A stretch of DNA of 64,000 nt from Akkermansiaceae bacterium UBA5020. Its GTDB lineage: Bacteria > Verrucomicrobiota > Verrucomicrobiia > Verrucomicrobiales > DEV007. Location: NCBI GenBank assembly GCA_002396885.1, contig DGXY01000007.1, forward strand, positions 66,392 through 130,391, read 5' to 3'. Below the pieces are notes generated by a model. The model ran no database searches, had not been told where the DNA came from, and saw nothing but the letters and a program-made list of their open reading frames with translations. The position numbers were made by a program, and so were the translations under genes. Of this stretch, positions 8,976-17,411 are shown piece by piece (position 1 is the stretch's first letter; each line of letters opens with the position of its first letter).

Positions 8976-10582
8976 GTCGGAATTGTTCCATTGTCCTGCA
9001 TGCCCACATTCCCTGGGTGCGACACGCCGAAGTGTCCCACTGCCTCGAGGAAGATTGGCTGCACAGCACCGTGGTCGAGACGCATCTCCCCTTGCTCGAG
9101 ATGCTCTTTCGCTTGCGCGGAGAAGGGGTGCCCTTCCGCCTGACCCTCGACCTTTCCCCCACCCTGCTCGCGATGTGGCGTGACCGTGTCCTGCGTCGCC
9201 GCACCCTCGCCTATCTCGACCGCACCCTGCGGCTCTGTCGCGACGAGGTCGAGCGTGGAGACATCAGCGGCAGACGTGAGCTCGCCAGTCAATACGAGGA
9301 TCGCCTTCACCGCCTTCGCACCCTTTACGTCGACGAGTGGCAGTGCGATCTCGTGCGCGCCTACGCCGACCTGCGCGACAGCGGTCATGTCGAACTCACC
9401 GCGAGCGCGGCGACGCACGGTCTCCTCCCGCTACTGATGCGGGTGCCCGAATCGGTGCAGGCCCAGGTGCGCCTCGGGATCCGCCAATATGTGCAGTGTT
9501 TCGGCCGGATGCCGCGCGGCTTCTGGCTGCCCGAGTGTGCCTACGCGCCGTCGATCGGACAGATCCTCAAACGCGAAGGGATCGACTGGACCCTCGTCGA
9601 GGAGCACGGCCTGACGACCGCCCCGCAGGCGAGCGCGCTTTTCCCCTTCACTCCCGGAGTCACTCCCGAAGGCCTCGTCGTCTTCGGCCGCGACCAGGCC
9701 AGCAGCAGCGAGATCTGGAATGCCGACGAAGGATTCCCCGGCGACGAACGTTATCGCGATTTCTTCCGCGACATCGGGCTCGAAGCCCCGATCGAATACT
9801 TGCGCGAATACCTCGGTGAAACCGGCCAGCGTCAGTTTACCGGGATCAAATACTTCCGTCTCGCCCGCGAGGACGACCAGAGCCTGCCCTACGATCCCGA
9901 GCTCGCCTCGCGTGCTCTCGAAGAGCATTCGGTGCGCTTCATCGCCAGCCGCGGGGCCCAACTCGCCGCCCTCGAATCCGAAGGCGTGGAGAACCCCCTC
10001 GTCGTCTGCGCCTTCGACGCGGATCTCTTCGGCCACTGGTGGTATGAAGGCACCGAGTTCCTCGAACGTCTCTTCCGCAAGGCGGCGCAGCGCGGCGATT
10101 TCGACTTCACCACACCGGGTCTCCAACTTGCCGCGAGCCAAGGGCAAGAGTTCCCAGTCGCCGCACCCGTTTCCTCCTCGTGGGGCGAAGGCGGCTACTT
10201 CGAGACTTGGACGAGCGAAGAGAACAACTGGACCCACGAGGAGATCCAGAGACGCTCCGAACAGCTCGCCCGCTTCGTGAAGCTCTACGAGGACAACCGC
10301 ATCGGCATGCCCGAAGCGGCCTCGACGCACCGCAAGCGTTGCATCGAACTGATGACGAAAGAGCTCCTCCTCGCGCAGTCGAGCGATTGGCCCTTCCTCA
10401 TGAAGAACGAGCCTTCGCGCGAGTATGCCGAGCGACGCACCCGCGAGCACCTCGAGCGTTTCGACCGGGTCTGGTCAGTCTCTGCCAAGGCGGAGGCGGG
10501 CAGCGATCTGCTCGCCGAGATCGAGGAAGCCGATCCGGTTTTCTCCGACTTGCCGTGGAACCTTTACGAACCCTACGCCTGA
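8972..10582 (+). CDS. 1,4-alpha-glucan branching enzyme, GH57 family (DUF1957-type)
   Basis: The enzyme forms alpha-1,6 branches in glycogen. The N-terminus VLHAHIPWVRH is the GH57 strand-1 motif. The likely nucleophile is E188 in FWLPECAY and the acid/base is D349 in AFDADLFGHWWYEG; both local motifs match characterised archaeal and Thermus GH57 branching enzymes. The length of 536 residues fits the family. The C-terminal helical region (about residues 430-530) corresponds to the DUF1957 C-domain. Translation is coupled to the preceding RDD gene and the exonuclease gene follows after 13 bp, so all three may share an operon, though no functional link is obvious. Confidence 0.92.
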   Translation: MSRNCSIVLHAHIPWVRHAEVSHCLEEDWLHSTVVETHLPLLEMLFRLRGEGVPFRLTLDLSPTLLAMWRDRVLRRRTLAYLDRTLRLCRDEVERGDISGRRELASQYEDRLHRLRTLYVDEWQCDLVRAYADLRDSGHVELTASAATHGLLPLLMRVPESVQAQVRLGIRQYVQCFGRMPRGFWLPECAYAPSIGQILKREGIDWTLVEEHGLTTAPQASALFPFTPGVTPEGLVVFGRDQASSSEIWNADEGFPGDERYRDFFRDIGLEAPIEYLREYLGETGQRQFTGIKYFRLAREDDQSLPYDPELASRALEEHSVRFIASRGAQLAALESEGVENPLVVCAFDADLFGHWWYEGTEFLERLFRKAAQRGDFDFTTPGLQLAASQGQEFPVAAPVSSSWGEGGYFETWTSEENNWTHEEIQRRSEQLARFVKLYEDNRIGMPEAASTHRKRCIELMTKELLLAQSSDWPFLMKNEPSREYAERRTREHLERFDRVWSVSAKAEAGSDLLAEIEEADPVFSDLPWNLYEPYA

Positions 10583-10595
10583 TCCGCCGAGGACC

Positions 10596-11147
10596 ATGGC
10601 CGAAAATTTCGTCTATTTCGACCTCGAGACGCAGCGCTCCGCGAACGACGTGGGCGGCTGGGATCGCAAGGCCGACATGGGGATGTCGATCGGCGTCACT
10701 TTCAGTTCGGCGCTGAACCGCTACATGATCTACGACGAGGCGAACGTGCAGGCGCTCATCGATGAGCTCCGCGACGCCGATCTTGTGATAGGCTTCAACC
10801 ACGTCTCCTTCGACTACGAGGTGCTGATGGGCTACACCGTGCTCGATCTCCGCGACTGCACCCGCAATCTCGATCTGATGGTCGACTTGGAAAAGACCCT
10901 CCTGCATCGCCCCAAACTCGACGCGGTCGCGAGCGAAACCCTCGGTGAGAGCAAAACGGCCGTCGGCACCGACGCGATCAAATGGTGGCAGGAGGGCAAG
11001 ATCATGGCCATCGCCGAATATTGCTGCTTCGACGTGAAGGTGACGAAGATGGTCCACGAATACGGGGCCCGCCATGGGCTCGTGAAATACCGGAATCGTT
11101 TCAATCAGAGTCTCGAGGTGGCGGTGGACTGGCGCCTGCCCTCGTGA
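10596..11147 (+). CDS. DEDDy-type 3'-5' exonuclease-like protein (RNase H fold)
   Basis: The protein has 183 residues. YFDLETQ supplies the first Asp/Glu pair, GFNHVSFDYEVL the second Asp, and YCCFDVKVT the final Asp preceded by Tyr four residues earlier (the DEDDy arrangement). It lacks any polymerase domain and is closest in type to stand-alone exonuclease-like proteins such as YprB-related ones. The start is the ATG at 10596: upstream of it the frame covers the end of the GH57 gene and has no exonuclease-like content. The nucleic acid substrate cannot be told from sequence. Confidence 0.8.
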   Translation: MAENFVYFDLETQRSANDVGGWDRKADMGMSIGVTFSSALNRYMIYDEANVQALIDELRDADLVIGFNHVSFDYEVLMGYTVLDLRDCTRNLDLMVDLEKTLLHRPKLDAVASETLGESKTAVGTDAIKWWQEGKIMAIAEYCCFDVKVTKMVHEYGARHGLVKYRNRFNQSLEVAVDWRLPS

Positions 11148-11287
11148 GGAGGAAACTTTTTTCGGAAAATGCCGATCCTGGGTCTGCGAATGTCCCACCC
11201 CCGGTGCGAAGGTAGCTCCGATACGGAAACAGAGCGTGCTTGCGTCCTTTCCCGGCCTCGCTAACCTGATACGCCCCGAACGAACGC

Positions 11288-12418
11288 ATGATCCGCCTCT
11301 TCCACACCGCCGACCTCCACCTCGGCCTGAAATTCACCCGCGGCGGATATGCACCGACCCTGCGCGACCGCCTCGTCACACGCCGGCTCGAGTGTCTCCG
11401 CGCGATGGTCGCCCTCGCACAGGAACGTGCCTGCCAGGTCTTCGTGATCGCGGGCGATCTCTTCGACACACCCCGCGTCGCGAAAGGTCTCGTGCGTGAG
11501 GCTGCCGCGATCCTCGCCCGTTTCGAGGGTGTCGTCGTGGTGCTGCCGGGCAATCACGACTACGTGCAGGGGGAAGATCCCCTCTGGCCCGGCTTCGTCG
11601 ATGCCCTCGGCGAGGGACATCACCTCCTCCAACACGAGACGCCCTGCGATCTGCGTGAACAAGGGGTCCCTCTTGTCCTTTTTCCCGGCGTCTGTGCTTC
11701 GCGCCATTCCCAGACCAACGCGGTCGGTTGGGTGTCAGCCGCCCTTGCCTCCCTTGATCTACCTGACGAGGTCCGCCGCATCGGGGTCGCCCACGGCAGT
11801 CTCGAAGGGCTCTCACCTGATTTCGGTGGCGATTACTTTCCCATGACGAAGGGGGAACTCGAAGCCACCGGCCTCGATCTCTGGCTCCTCGGCCACACCC
11901 ATGTGCGTTTCCCCGATCGCGACCGTTTCGAGGGGGATCGCGTCCTGTTCCCCGCGACACCCGAGCCCGATGGTTTCGACTGCCGCCACGCCGGGCACGC
12001 CTGGATCATCGAGCTCGAGGCCGATGGCACCGTTCGCGGCGAATCGGTCCGCACCGGCACGCATCGTTTCCGCACCGTCGTGAAAACCCTCGCGAACGAG
12101 GCCGATCTCGAGGCGGTGAAAACGGAGTTTGCGACCTTTTCCGCCGAGGAAGATCTCGTGAAACTGATCCTGTCGGGCCGTCTTCCCGGCGAGCTTTTCG
12201 AGAGCCGTGGCGAATGGCTCGCGGCCTTGGAGAAATCGGTCCTCTACCTCGAGTCCGACCTCTCCGACCTGCATCGCGAGATCCGCGGCACCGACATCGG
12301 TCGCGAGTTCACGATCGGATCCTTTCCCCACCGGCTCCTCGGCGGACTGGCCGAGTCCGGAGCCGAAGCCGACGCCCTCCAGCTCGCCTGGGATCTAGTG
12401 AAGGAGGCACGGTCATGA
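11288..12418 (+). CDS. SbcD/Mre11-like (YhaO-like) metallophosphoesterase
   Basis: A DNA-repair-type calcineurin-like phosphoesterase of 376 residues. Metal-site motifs appear in order: FHTADLHLG (D and H), AGDLFDTP, PGNHDYV and GHTHVRF. This is the Mre11/SbcD nuclease pattern. Its C-terminal capping region is short. The stop overlaps the start of the next gene (ATGA at 12415-12418), whose product is the SbcC-like ATPase partner, so the two are very likely made together and form a complex that acts on DNA ends. The coupling and motifs are visible; the nuclease role is inferred from the family. Confidence 0.9.
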   Translation: MIRLFHTADLHLGLKFTRGGYAPTLRDRLVTRRLECLRAMVALAQERACQVFVIAGDLFDTPRVAKGLVREAAAILARFEGVVVVLPGNHDYVQGEDPLWPGFVDALGEGHHLLQHETPCDLREQGVPLVLFPGVCASRHSQTNAVGWVSAALASLDLPDEVRRIGVAHGSLEGLSPDFGGDYFPMTKGELEATGLDLWLLGHTHVRFPDRDRFEGDRVLFPATPEPDGFDCRHAGHAWIIELEADGTVRGESVRTGTHRFRTVVKTLANEADLEAVKTEFATFSAEEDLVKLILSGRLPGELFESRGEWLAALEKSVLYLESDLSDLHREIRGTDIGREFTIGSFPHRLLGGLAESGAEADALQLAWDLVKEARS

Positions 12419-14838
12419 TCCTGCGCCGCCTCCAACTCCATCCCTTCGCGGGCAGCGCCGATCGCGAGGTGCGCTTCGAGCCGGGGCTCAATGTCATTCT
12501 CGGTCCCAACGAGGCCGGCAAATCGACCCTGCGTCGTGCCCTGCGGCAGGCCCTCCTCGTTTCGACAAAACTCAGCAAACGCGAGGCCGAGAGCGAAGTG
12601 CTGCCGCTCCTCCCGCTCGGGGGCGGCGACACCATCCGCGTCTCGCTCGAACTCGCCGAAGGTGACGCGATCTGGAAACTTTCAAAGCGCTGGTCGCCGG
12701 GGAATTCCGCGTCCGAGTTGACCCGGCCCGACGGAGGGCTCCTCACCGAACCGGCCGCGGTGGAGGAGGCTCTCGGCGGACTCCTCGGTCTCACCCGCGG
12801 CACCTGGGATCACGTTCTTTTCTCCGCCCAAGGTGAAATCGGAAGCAGCCTCGACCGGCTCAACGCCGCAGGCGACCTGAGCGAACTGAACGAGCGCCTC
12901 CGCCGCGCGGTCTTCGAGACGGATGGGGTCTCCCTCGAAAAGCTCGCTGCCCTCATCGAGGCGCGCCACGAGGCCGCCTTCGGACGCTGGGACACTAGCT
13001 TGAAACGTCCCCAGGGCAATCGGGGTCTCGACCAGCGTTGGGCGCGCGGTGCCGGCAGCATCCTCAACGCCTGGTACGAGCGGGAGTCCGCCCGCCTCGC
13101 CCTCGAGGAAGCCGAGAATTATTACCGCCGTCTCGATGAATTGAATCTCCGTCTCCAACAGGCTCACGCCACCAATGAAACCCTATCCGAATGGGTGACC
13201 CGGCACGAACCGGTCGCGCGCGATGCCGAGCAGCGTCTCCAACTCGACGTCCAACTCGCCGGAGTCGAATCGCGCGGCAAGGGGATCAAGGAAATCGCGC
13301 AGGAATGGCCCGTCGTTTCGACCCGCGCGCAGGAGCAGGAGGGCCTTCTGGTTCAAGTCCGCGAAAAAACCGCTCTCCTCGAGCAGGAACTGACCCGCGC
13401 CAAGGCCTGGGAATCCGCGGAAAAGAGCCGCCGCCTCCTCGAGGATGCCGCCAAACTCCAGTATTCCCTCACCGCAGCCAATGCCGATCTCGCCGCTTTG
13501 GGGAAAATCGATCCCGAGAGCGTCACGCGCCTCGAAGCCAACGAACGCGAGCGCGACCGGCTCCATGCCCGCCTCGAGGCCGCGTCCCTGCGCGTTAGGA
13601 TCGCCGCCTCGCGCGATCTGAAACTCGAAACCCGTGGAGGGGTCGAAGAGGTCACGACCCGTGAGATCACTCCCGGGAAGGAGGTGAACTTCGAGGCTGG
13701 TGGCCGAGTCTGTCTTCGAGATCCCGAAGGAGCTTGGGAAATCGAAGTCAGTTCGGGTGAGATCGATCTCGCCGCCGAGGAAACCCGCCTCCGCGAGATC
13801 GCGACCGACAACACCTCGCGCCTCACGGCGCTCGGAGTGCCAGACCTCGCCGCGGCGCGACAGAAGGTCGCGGCCGGTCGCGAACAGACGCAGCGCCTCG
13901 TCCTCCTTGAAGGGCAACTGACCGAGCTCCTCGGTTCGCGCCGTCTCGAGGAGTGGCAAGCCGAGTACGCCCGTCTTTCCGGAGGCGGCCCCGCTCCCGC
14001 ACGATCCCTCGTTGACGTCTCCGCCGAGCACGCCCGCAGCGAGAGCGAAGCGGCCGCCATCACCCGCGAGATCGCCACCCTGCGTCAGAAGCTCACCGCC
14101 TGGGAGCGCGAATACGTCAGCTCCGATGAACTCCTCGACCGGCTCGGCGACCTCCGCTCGGAACACAAGGCGTTGAAACAAAAGCTCGACGCCCTCCTGC
14201 CCCTCCCCGACGGCTGCGCCGATGCCGCCTCCTTCCTCCGTGATTTCCGGGGCCAACGCGAGACCCTCGAGCAGCGCCGTGGCGAGATCCACCGGATCCA
14301 GGTCGAAAAGGCCGCCCTCATCGGCACCGCTCCGCAGAGCGAACCCGCCGAAGCCACCGAGCGCCTCGAACTCGCCCACTCGGCTTTTTCCCGTGCGACA
14401 CGCGAAGGCGAGGCGATCGAGCGCATTCGCCACGACTTCACCCAGCTCCGCGCCGAACTCGACGCCGACACCCTCGCACCCTGGCAGGCCCACCTCGCCG
14501 AAGTCCTCGCCCCTCTCACCCTCGATCGTTATCAGGGCCTCACCCCTGACCTCGCAAAGGCGGCCCGCAGCGACTCGACCGAGGTCCCCTTCACCGCCCT
14601 CTCCGCCGGCACCCGTGCCTCGCTCGGGCTCGCCCTGCGCCTCTCCATGGCACGCTGGTTTCTCGAGGGACGGGACGGATTTCTTCTCCTCGATGATCCC
14701 TTCGTCGATCTTGATCCCGAGAGGCAGGAGTCCGCCGCCACCCTCCTCCGTCACTTCGCCAAGGACAAGCAGGTCATCCTCTTCACCTGCCATCCCGCCC
14801 ACGCCATGGTCCTCGGGGGACACCGCATCGAACTCTAA
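12415..14838 (+). CDS. SbcC/Rad50-like (YhaN-like) coiled-coil ATPase
   Basis: An SMC-like ATPase of 807 residues. The start is ATG 12415, which begins MILRRLQLHPFAG, the usual first strand; an open frame further upstream lies inside the previous gene. The Walker A motif is LGPNEAGKSTL, the signature is ALSAGTRASLGLAL, and Walker B is FLLLDDPFVDLD near the C-terminus. Long helical, coiled-coil-prone arms lie between, interrupted around residues 390-450 by a beta-rich segment (VEEVTTREITPGKEVNFEA). No CxxC zinc hook is present anywhere in the coil. It is shorter than Rad50/SbcC proper and resembles YhaN-type ATPases. It works with the upstream phosphoesterase. Confidence 0.88.
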   Translation: MILRRLQLHPFAGSADREVRFEPGLNVILGPNEAGKSTLRRALRQALLVSTKLSKREAESEVLPLLPLGGGDTIRVSLELAEGDAIWKLSKRWSPGNSASELTRPDGGLLTEPAAVEEALGGLLGLTRGTWDHVLFSAQGEIGSSLDRLNAAGDLSELNERLRRAVFETDGVSLEKLAALIEARHEAAFGRWDTSLKRPQGNRGLDQRWARGAGSILNAWYERESARLALEEAENYYRRLDELNLRLQQAHATNETLSEWVTRHEPVARDAEQRLQLDVQLAGVESRGKGIKEIAQEWPVVSTRAQEQEGLLVQVREKTALLEQELTRAKAWESAEKSRRLLEDAAKLQYSLTAANADLAALGKIDPESVTRLEANERERDRLHARLEAASLRVRIAASRDLKLETRGGVEEVTTREITPGKEVNFEAGGRVCLRDPEGAWEIEVSSGEIDLAAEETRLREIATDNTSRLTALGVPDLAAARQKVAAGREQTQRLVLLEGQLTELLGSRRLEEWQAEYARLSGGGPAPARSLVDVSAEHARSESEAAAITREIATLRQKLTAWEREYVSSDELLDRLGDLRSEHKALKQKLDALLPLPDGCADAASFLRDFRGQRETLEQRRGEIHRIQVEKAALIGTAPQSEPAEATERLELAHSAFSRATREGEAIERIRHDFTQLRAELDADTLAPWQAHLAEVLAPLTLDRYQGLTPDLAKAARSDSTEVPFTALSAGTRASLGLALRLSMARWFLEGRDGFLLLDDPFVDLDPERQESAATLLRHFAKDKQVILFTCHPAHAMVLGGHRIEL

Positions 14839-14943
14839 GACCGGACTCTAGGGGCATCTTTTGGTTGCACCTCCCGAAATTCAGGAAAAGCTTTCGGCTT
14901 CCGGATCGTTTCAGGATCACGGAATCTTCCGTTCGGCTTTTTC

Positions 14944-16410
14944 ATGCGATCCCGGCCCGCCAGAATCCTCTTCGTTTTGCTCTTGCTCGTCGCCGCTCTC
15001 CCGGTGAGGGCAGTCGAGTCGGGCACAGGGAAGGGGAAGAACAAGGGCGAAAAGCCGCGTCGTCCCCACATCATTCTCGTGATGGCGGATGACCAGGGCT
15101 GGGGAGATGTCGGTTACAACGGCCACCCTCATCTGAAAACGCCGAACCTCGACGCCGCCGCCGCCTCGGGACTGCGGCTCGACCATTTCTACGCCGCCGC
15201 CCCCTCCTGCTCCCCGACCCGGGCAAGCGTCCTCACCGGCCGCCACCCCAACCGCATGGGTGTCTTCAGCTGGGGTCACCCGATCCGCCCGCAGGAGATC
15301 ACCATCGCCGAAGTGCTGAAGCGCGAAGGCTACGTCACCGGTCATTTCGGGAAGTGGCACCTCGGTTCGATCCGAGCCGACAGCCCGGTCAATCCCGGCG
15401 CGAACGGTTTCGACCGCTGGGTCAGCACCTCGAATTTCTTCGACCTCAATCCCGAACTGAGCGATCAGGGCCGTGACGTGAAGATGAAGGGCGAAGGCAG
15501 CATGGTGGTGGCCGATCTCGCCCTCGACTGGATTCGCCAAGAGGCCGCGGGCGAAGCTCCGATCTTCGCAACGGTGTGGTTCGGAGCGCCCCACCTCCCC
15601 CACAATGCCGCCCCCGAACTGGCCGCGCTTTATGCGGGCCTTTCGAAAAAAGAACGCGAATTCTACGGCGAGATCACCGGGATCGACCTCGCTTTTGGAA
15701 AAATCCGGGCAACCCTCGCCGAACTCGGTCTCCGCGACAATACCCTCCTCTGGTATTGCAGCGACAACGGAGCCCTGCCCGTGGGTGATGCCGGAGACGC
15801 GCGCGGCGGCAAACACGTCCTCTACGAGGGCGGTCTCCGTGTTCCCGCGTTCATCGAGTGGCCCGCCGGTATTCCCGCTGCGGCGGTCTCGCCCGTGCGA
15901 TGCGGCACCGTCGATATTTTCCCCACCGTGATGGAATTCGCCGGCGTCACCGAAAAGGCTGGCCGGCCGCTCGACGGGGTCAGTCTCTTGCCTTTGATCA
16001 CCGGGGAAATGCAGATCCGCCCGGCTCCGCTCGGATTCTGGAACGCCGGCATCCCCGGGCAGTTCACCAATCCTGGCGGGGTTGCCAGCAAGGTGCTCCC
16101 GACGATCGAGAACTGGAGCGAAAACAAGGTCGAGCGAGTCACCCGGAGGGTCGAAAAGATCCCGAAACACAAGTTCCCCGAAGACGTCTACGCCGGACAC
16201 TCCGCCTGGATCTCCGGCGACTGGAAAGTGCATCGCGTCTCTGGGACGGACGGCGAAAAGGTCCGCTGGTCGCTCTACAATCTCACGACCGATCCGCGCG
16301 AAAGCACCGACGTCGCGAAGCAATTTCCCGAGATCCTCACCGACCTCTCCGCCGAGATGGAACGCTGGCTCGCGAGTGTCAGCGCGAGCCTGCGCGGAGC
16401 GGATTATTGA
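14944..16410 (+). CDS. Secreted sulfatase (arylsulfatase type)
   Basis: A formylglycine-dependent sulfatase of 488 residues. The N-terminus (RPARILFVLLLLVAALPV) is a signal peptide. IILVMADDQGWGDVGYNGH supplies the first metal-binding aspartates. CSPTRASVLTG contains Cys89 in the C-x-P-x-R motif that is converted to formylglycine. GHFGKWHLG and the later YCSDNG and KHVLYEGG motifs are classic. It would hydrolyse sulfate esters, probably of polysaccharides, in the periplasm or outside the cell. No formylglycine-generating enzyme gene is adjacent. It is convergent with the following small gene. Confidence 0.93.
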   Translation: MRSRPARILFVLLLLVAALPVRAVESGTGKGKNKGEKPRRPHIILVMADDQGWGDVGYNGHPHLKTPNLDAAAASGLRLDHFYAAAPSCSPTRASVLTGRHPNRMGVFSWGHPIRPQEITIAEVLKREGYVTGHFGKWHLGSIRADSPVNPGANGFDRWVSTSNFFDLNPELSDQGRDVKMKGEGSMVVADLALDWIRQEAAGEAPIFATVWFGAPHLPHNAAPELAALYAGLSKKEREFYGEITGIDLAFGKIRATLAELGLRDNTLLWYCSDNGALPVGDAGDARGGKHVLYEGGLRVPAFIEWPAGIPAAAVSPVRCGTVDIFPTVMEFAGVTEKAGRPLDGVSLLPLITGEMQIRPAPLGFWNAGIPGQFTNPGGVASKVLPTIENWSENKVERVTRRVEKIPKHKFPEDVYAGHSAWISGDWKVHRVSGTDGEKVRWSLYNLTTDPRESTDVAKQFPEILTDLSAEMERWLASVSASLRGADY

Positions 16411-16435
16411 TTCGGCCCCTGAGCGGGAAACGGGA

Positions 16436-16732
16436 TCATTTGTAGTAACCCGTGCCGGTGTCGCAGGAAGGATTCGCGGCGGCGTAGGCGATGTCGGCGG
16501 CGAGATCGCCATTCGGGCCTTTCACCTTCACCTTGTGTTTGCCGTTGGGCTTGTCCTTGATCTTCGCCTTCCCGTCGATGGCCTTCACCTTCACCTTGTG
16601 GTCCTTGACCTTCACTTTCTTCACGGGGTCGTAGGCCCGGGCCTCGGAGTCGAATGGCGCACCGGCGAAGGCGGCGAGGGTGGCAAGAACCAGGAGGGCG
16701 TGGCCGGTGCGGCGGATGAGAAGGTGTTTCAT
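16436..16732 (-). CDS. Small lysine-rich secreted protein of unknown function
   Basis: This 98-residue product starts at ATG 16732 with a signal-peptide-like stretch (HALLVLATLAAFAGAP). The mature part is built from repeated Lys-Val dipeptides (KKVKVKDHKVKVKAIDGKAK, then KHKVKVKG) and ends with a region containing one Cys (NPSCDTGTGYYK). I do not recognise a family. The K-V-K pattern suggests a very basic extracellular peptide that could bind nucleic acid, polysaccharide or lipid surfaces, but this is speculation. An open frame continues upstream to 16933, but the signal peptide argues for the start at 16732. Confidence 0.55.
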   Translation of the reverse strand: MKHLLIRRTGHALLVLATLAAFAGAPFDSEARAYDPVKKVKVKDHKVKVKAIDGKAKIKDKPNGKHKVKVKGPNGDLAADIAYAAANPSCDTGTGYYK

Positions 16733-16926
16733 GGGGTCGTTGAGTGGCGATGTGGTGGTGGTCCAGAGCGGAGGGGTTCCGCCCTGGTTCGGCGTGGACG
16801 CCGGGACTTGAAGTTCTATGCCGGAAAAGTTCGCGCCGCGCTTTTCGGACACCGATCGGTTGATCCGGACGCCTCCGGGAACGCTTCTATCCCGCTTGAA
16901 ATCCCTGCAAAACCACTCATTACAAC

Positions 16927-17062
16927 TCGCCAAAATCTGCGAGTAATCTTAAATTAATCATTTTAGTCGCCGATTTTGGCGATTAAATAAAAAACTAATT
17001 TGAATTCGCTATTTTTGGCGATTAACCTATCAAAGTGGGAATTAACTCGTAACTTTTGGCGA
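16927..17062 (+). promoter_or_regulatory. Four evenly spaced 16-bp operator-like palindromes (TCGC-N8-GCGA)
   Basis: Four 16-bp elements lie at 16927-16942, 16967-16982, 17006-17021 and 17047-17062. The first three have perfect TCGC...GCGA arms separated by 8 bases; the fourth has one altered base in the left arm (TCGT). Copies two to four share TTTTGGCGA on the right side. Start-to-start spacing is 40, 39 and 41 bp, about four helical turns, and the last copy ends one base before the hipB ATG. The layout parallels the TATCC-N8-GGATA operators of Escherichia coli HipB, so these are probably the HipB binding sites. Confidence 0.8.
17000..17028 (+). promoter_or_regulatory. Possible hipBA promoter overlapping an operator
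   Basis: TTGAAT at 17000-17005 and TAACCT at 17023-17028 are separated by 17 bp and could act as -35 and -10 boxes. The third palindrome (17006-17021) would fill the spacer, which would suit repression by HipB. The -10 box is a weak match, and promoter consensus in this phylum is poorly known. Confidence 0.35.
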
Positions 17063-17063
17063 A

Positions 17064-17408
17064 ATGAGATTCAATGAACTCCTTACAGACGACGCGGCCC
17101 AACGCGAACTGGGGGAGCGCCTGACGCGGAGGCGGCTCGAGCTGAACCTGACCCAAGCGCAGGTGGCGGACAAGGCTGGGATCGGGAAACGCACCCTCGA
17201 GCGCATCGAGGCGGGAGCCTCGACCCAGCTCACGAACTTCCTGCGACTCCTGCGGGCGCTCGATCTCTACGACGGACTCGAACTCCTGCTCCCCGCGACC
17301 GCTCCGAGTCCCATCACCCTGCTCGAACTCCAGGGCCGGGAAAGGCAGCGCGCATCCACTCCGCGCAGTCTGAAGGTCGCAGAAGAACCCTGGACCTGGG
17401 ACGACTAA
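17064..17408 (+). CDS. HipB-like XRE-family antitoxin and repressor
   Basis: A 114-residue helix-turn-helix protein. The HTH spans roughly residues 14-65: LTRRRLELNLTQAQVADKAG is followed by IGKRTLERIEAGAS, a standard Xre/Cro pattern. The rest is basic and probably contacts the partner toxin. It sits 3 bp ahead of the HipA-like gene, the usual antitoxin-first order, and directly downstream of four palindromes it probably binds. The ATG at 17064 has no clear Shine-Dalgarno sequence; the fourth operator occupies that position, so HipB binding could also affect translation start or short-leader transcripts (inference). Confidence 0.88.
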   Translation: MRFNELLTDDAAQRELGERLTRRRLELNLTQAQVADKAGIGKRTLERIEAGASTQLTNFLRLLRALDLYDGLELLLPATAPSPITLLELQGRERQRASTPRSLKVAEEPWTWDD

Positions 17409-17411
17409 GAA

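Larger units (their letters stand above)
16733..17063. other. AT-rich intergenic region upstream of hipBA
   Basis: This 331-bp stretch separates the small lysine-rich gene from hipB. Its right half (about 16920-17063) is much richer in A and T than the neighbouring genes and holds four operator-like palindromes and a possible promoter, listed separately. The left half (16733-16915) has no convincing gene; an open frame on the minus strand there is only the upstream extension of the small gene. Confidence 0.7.
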
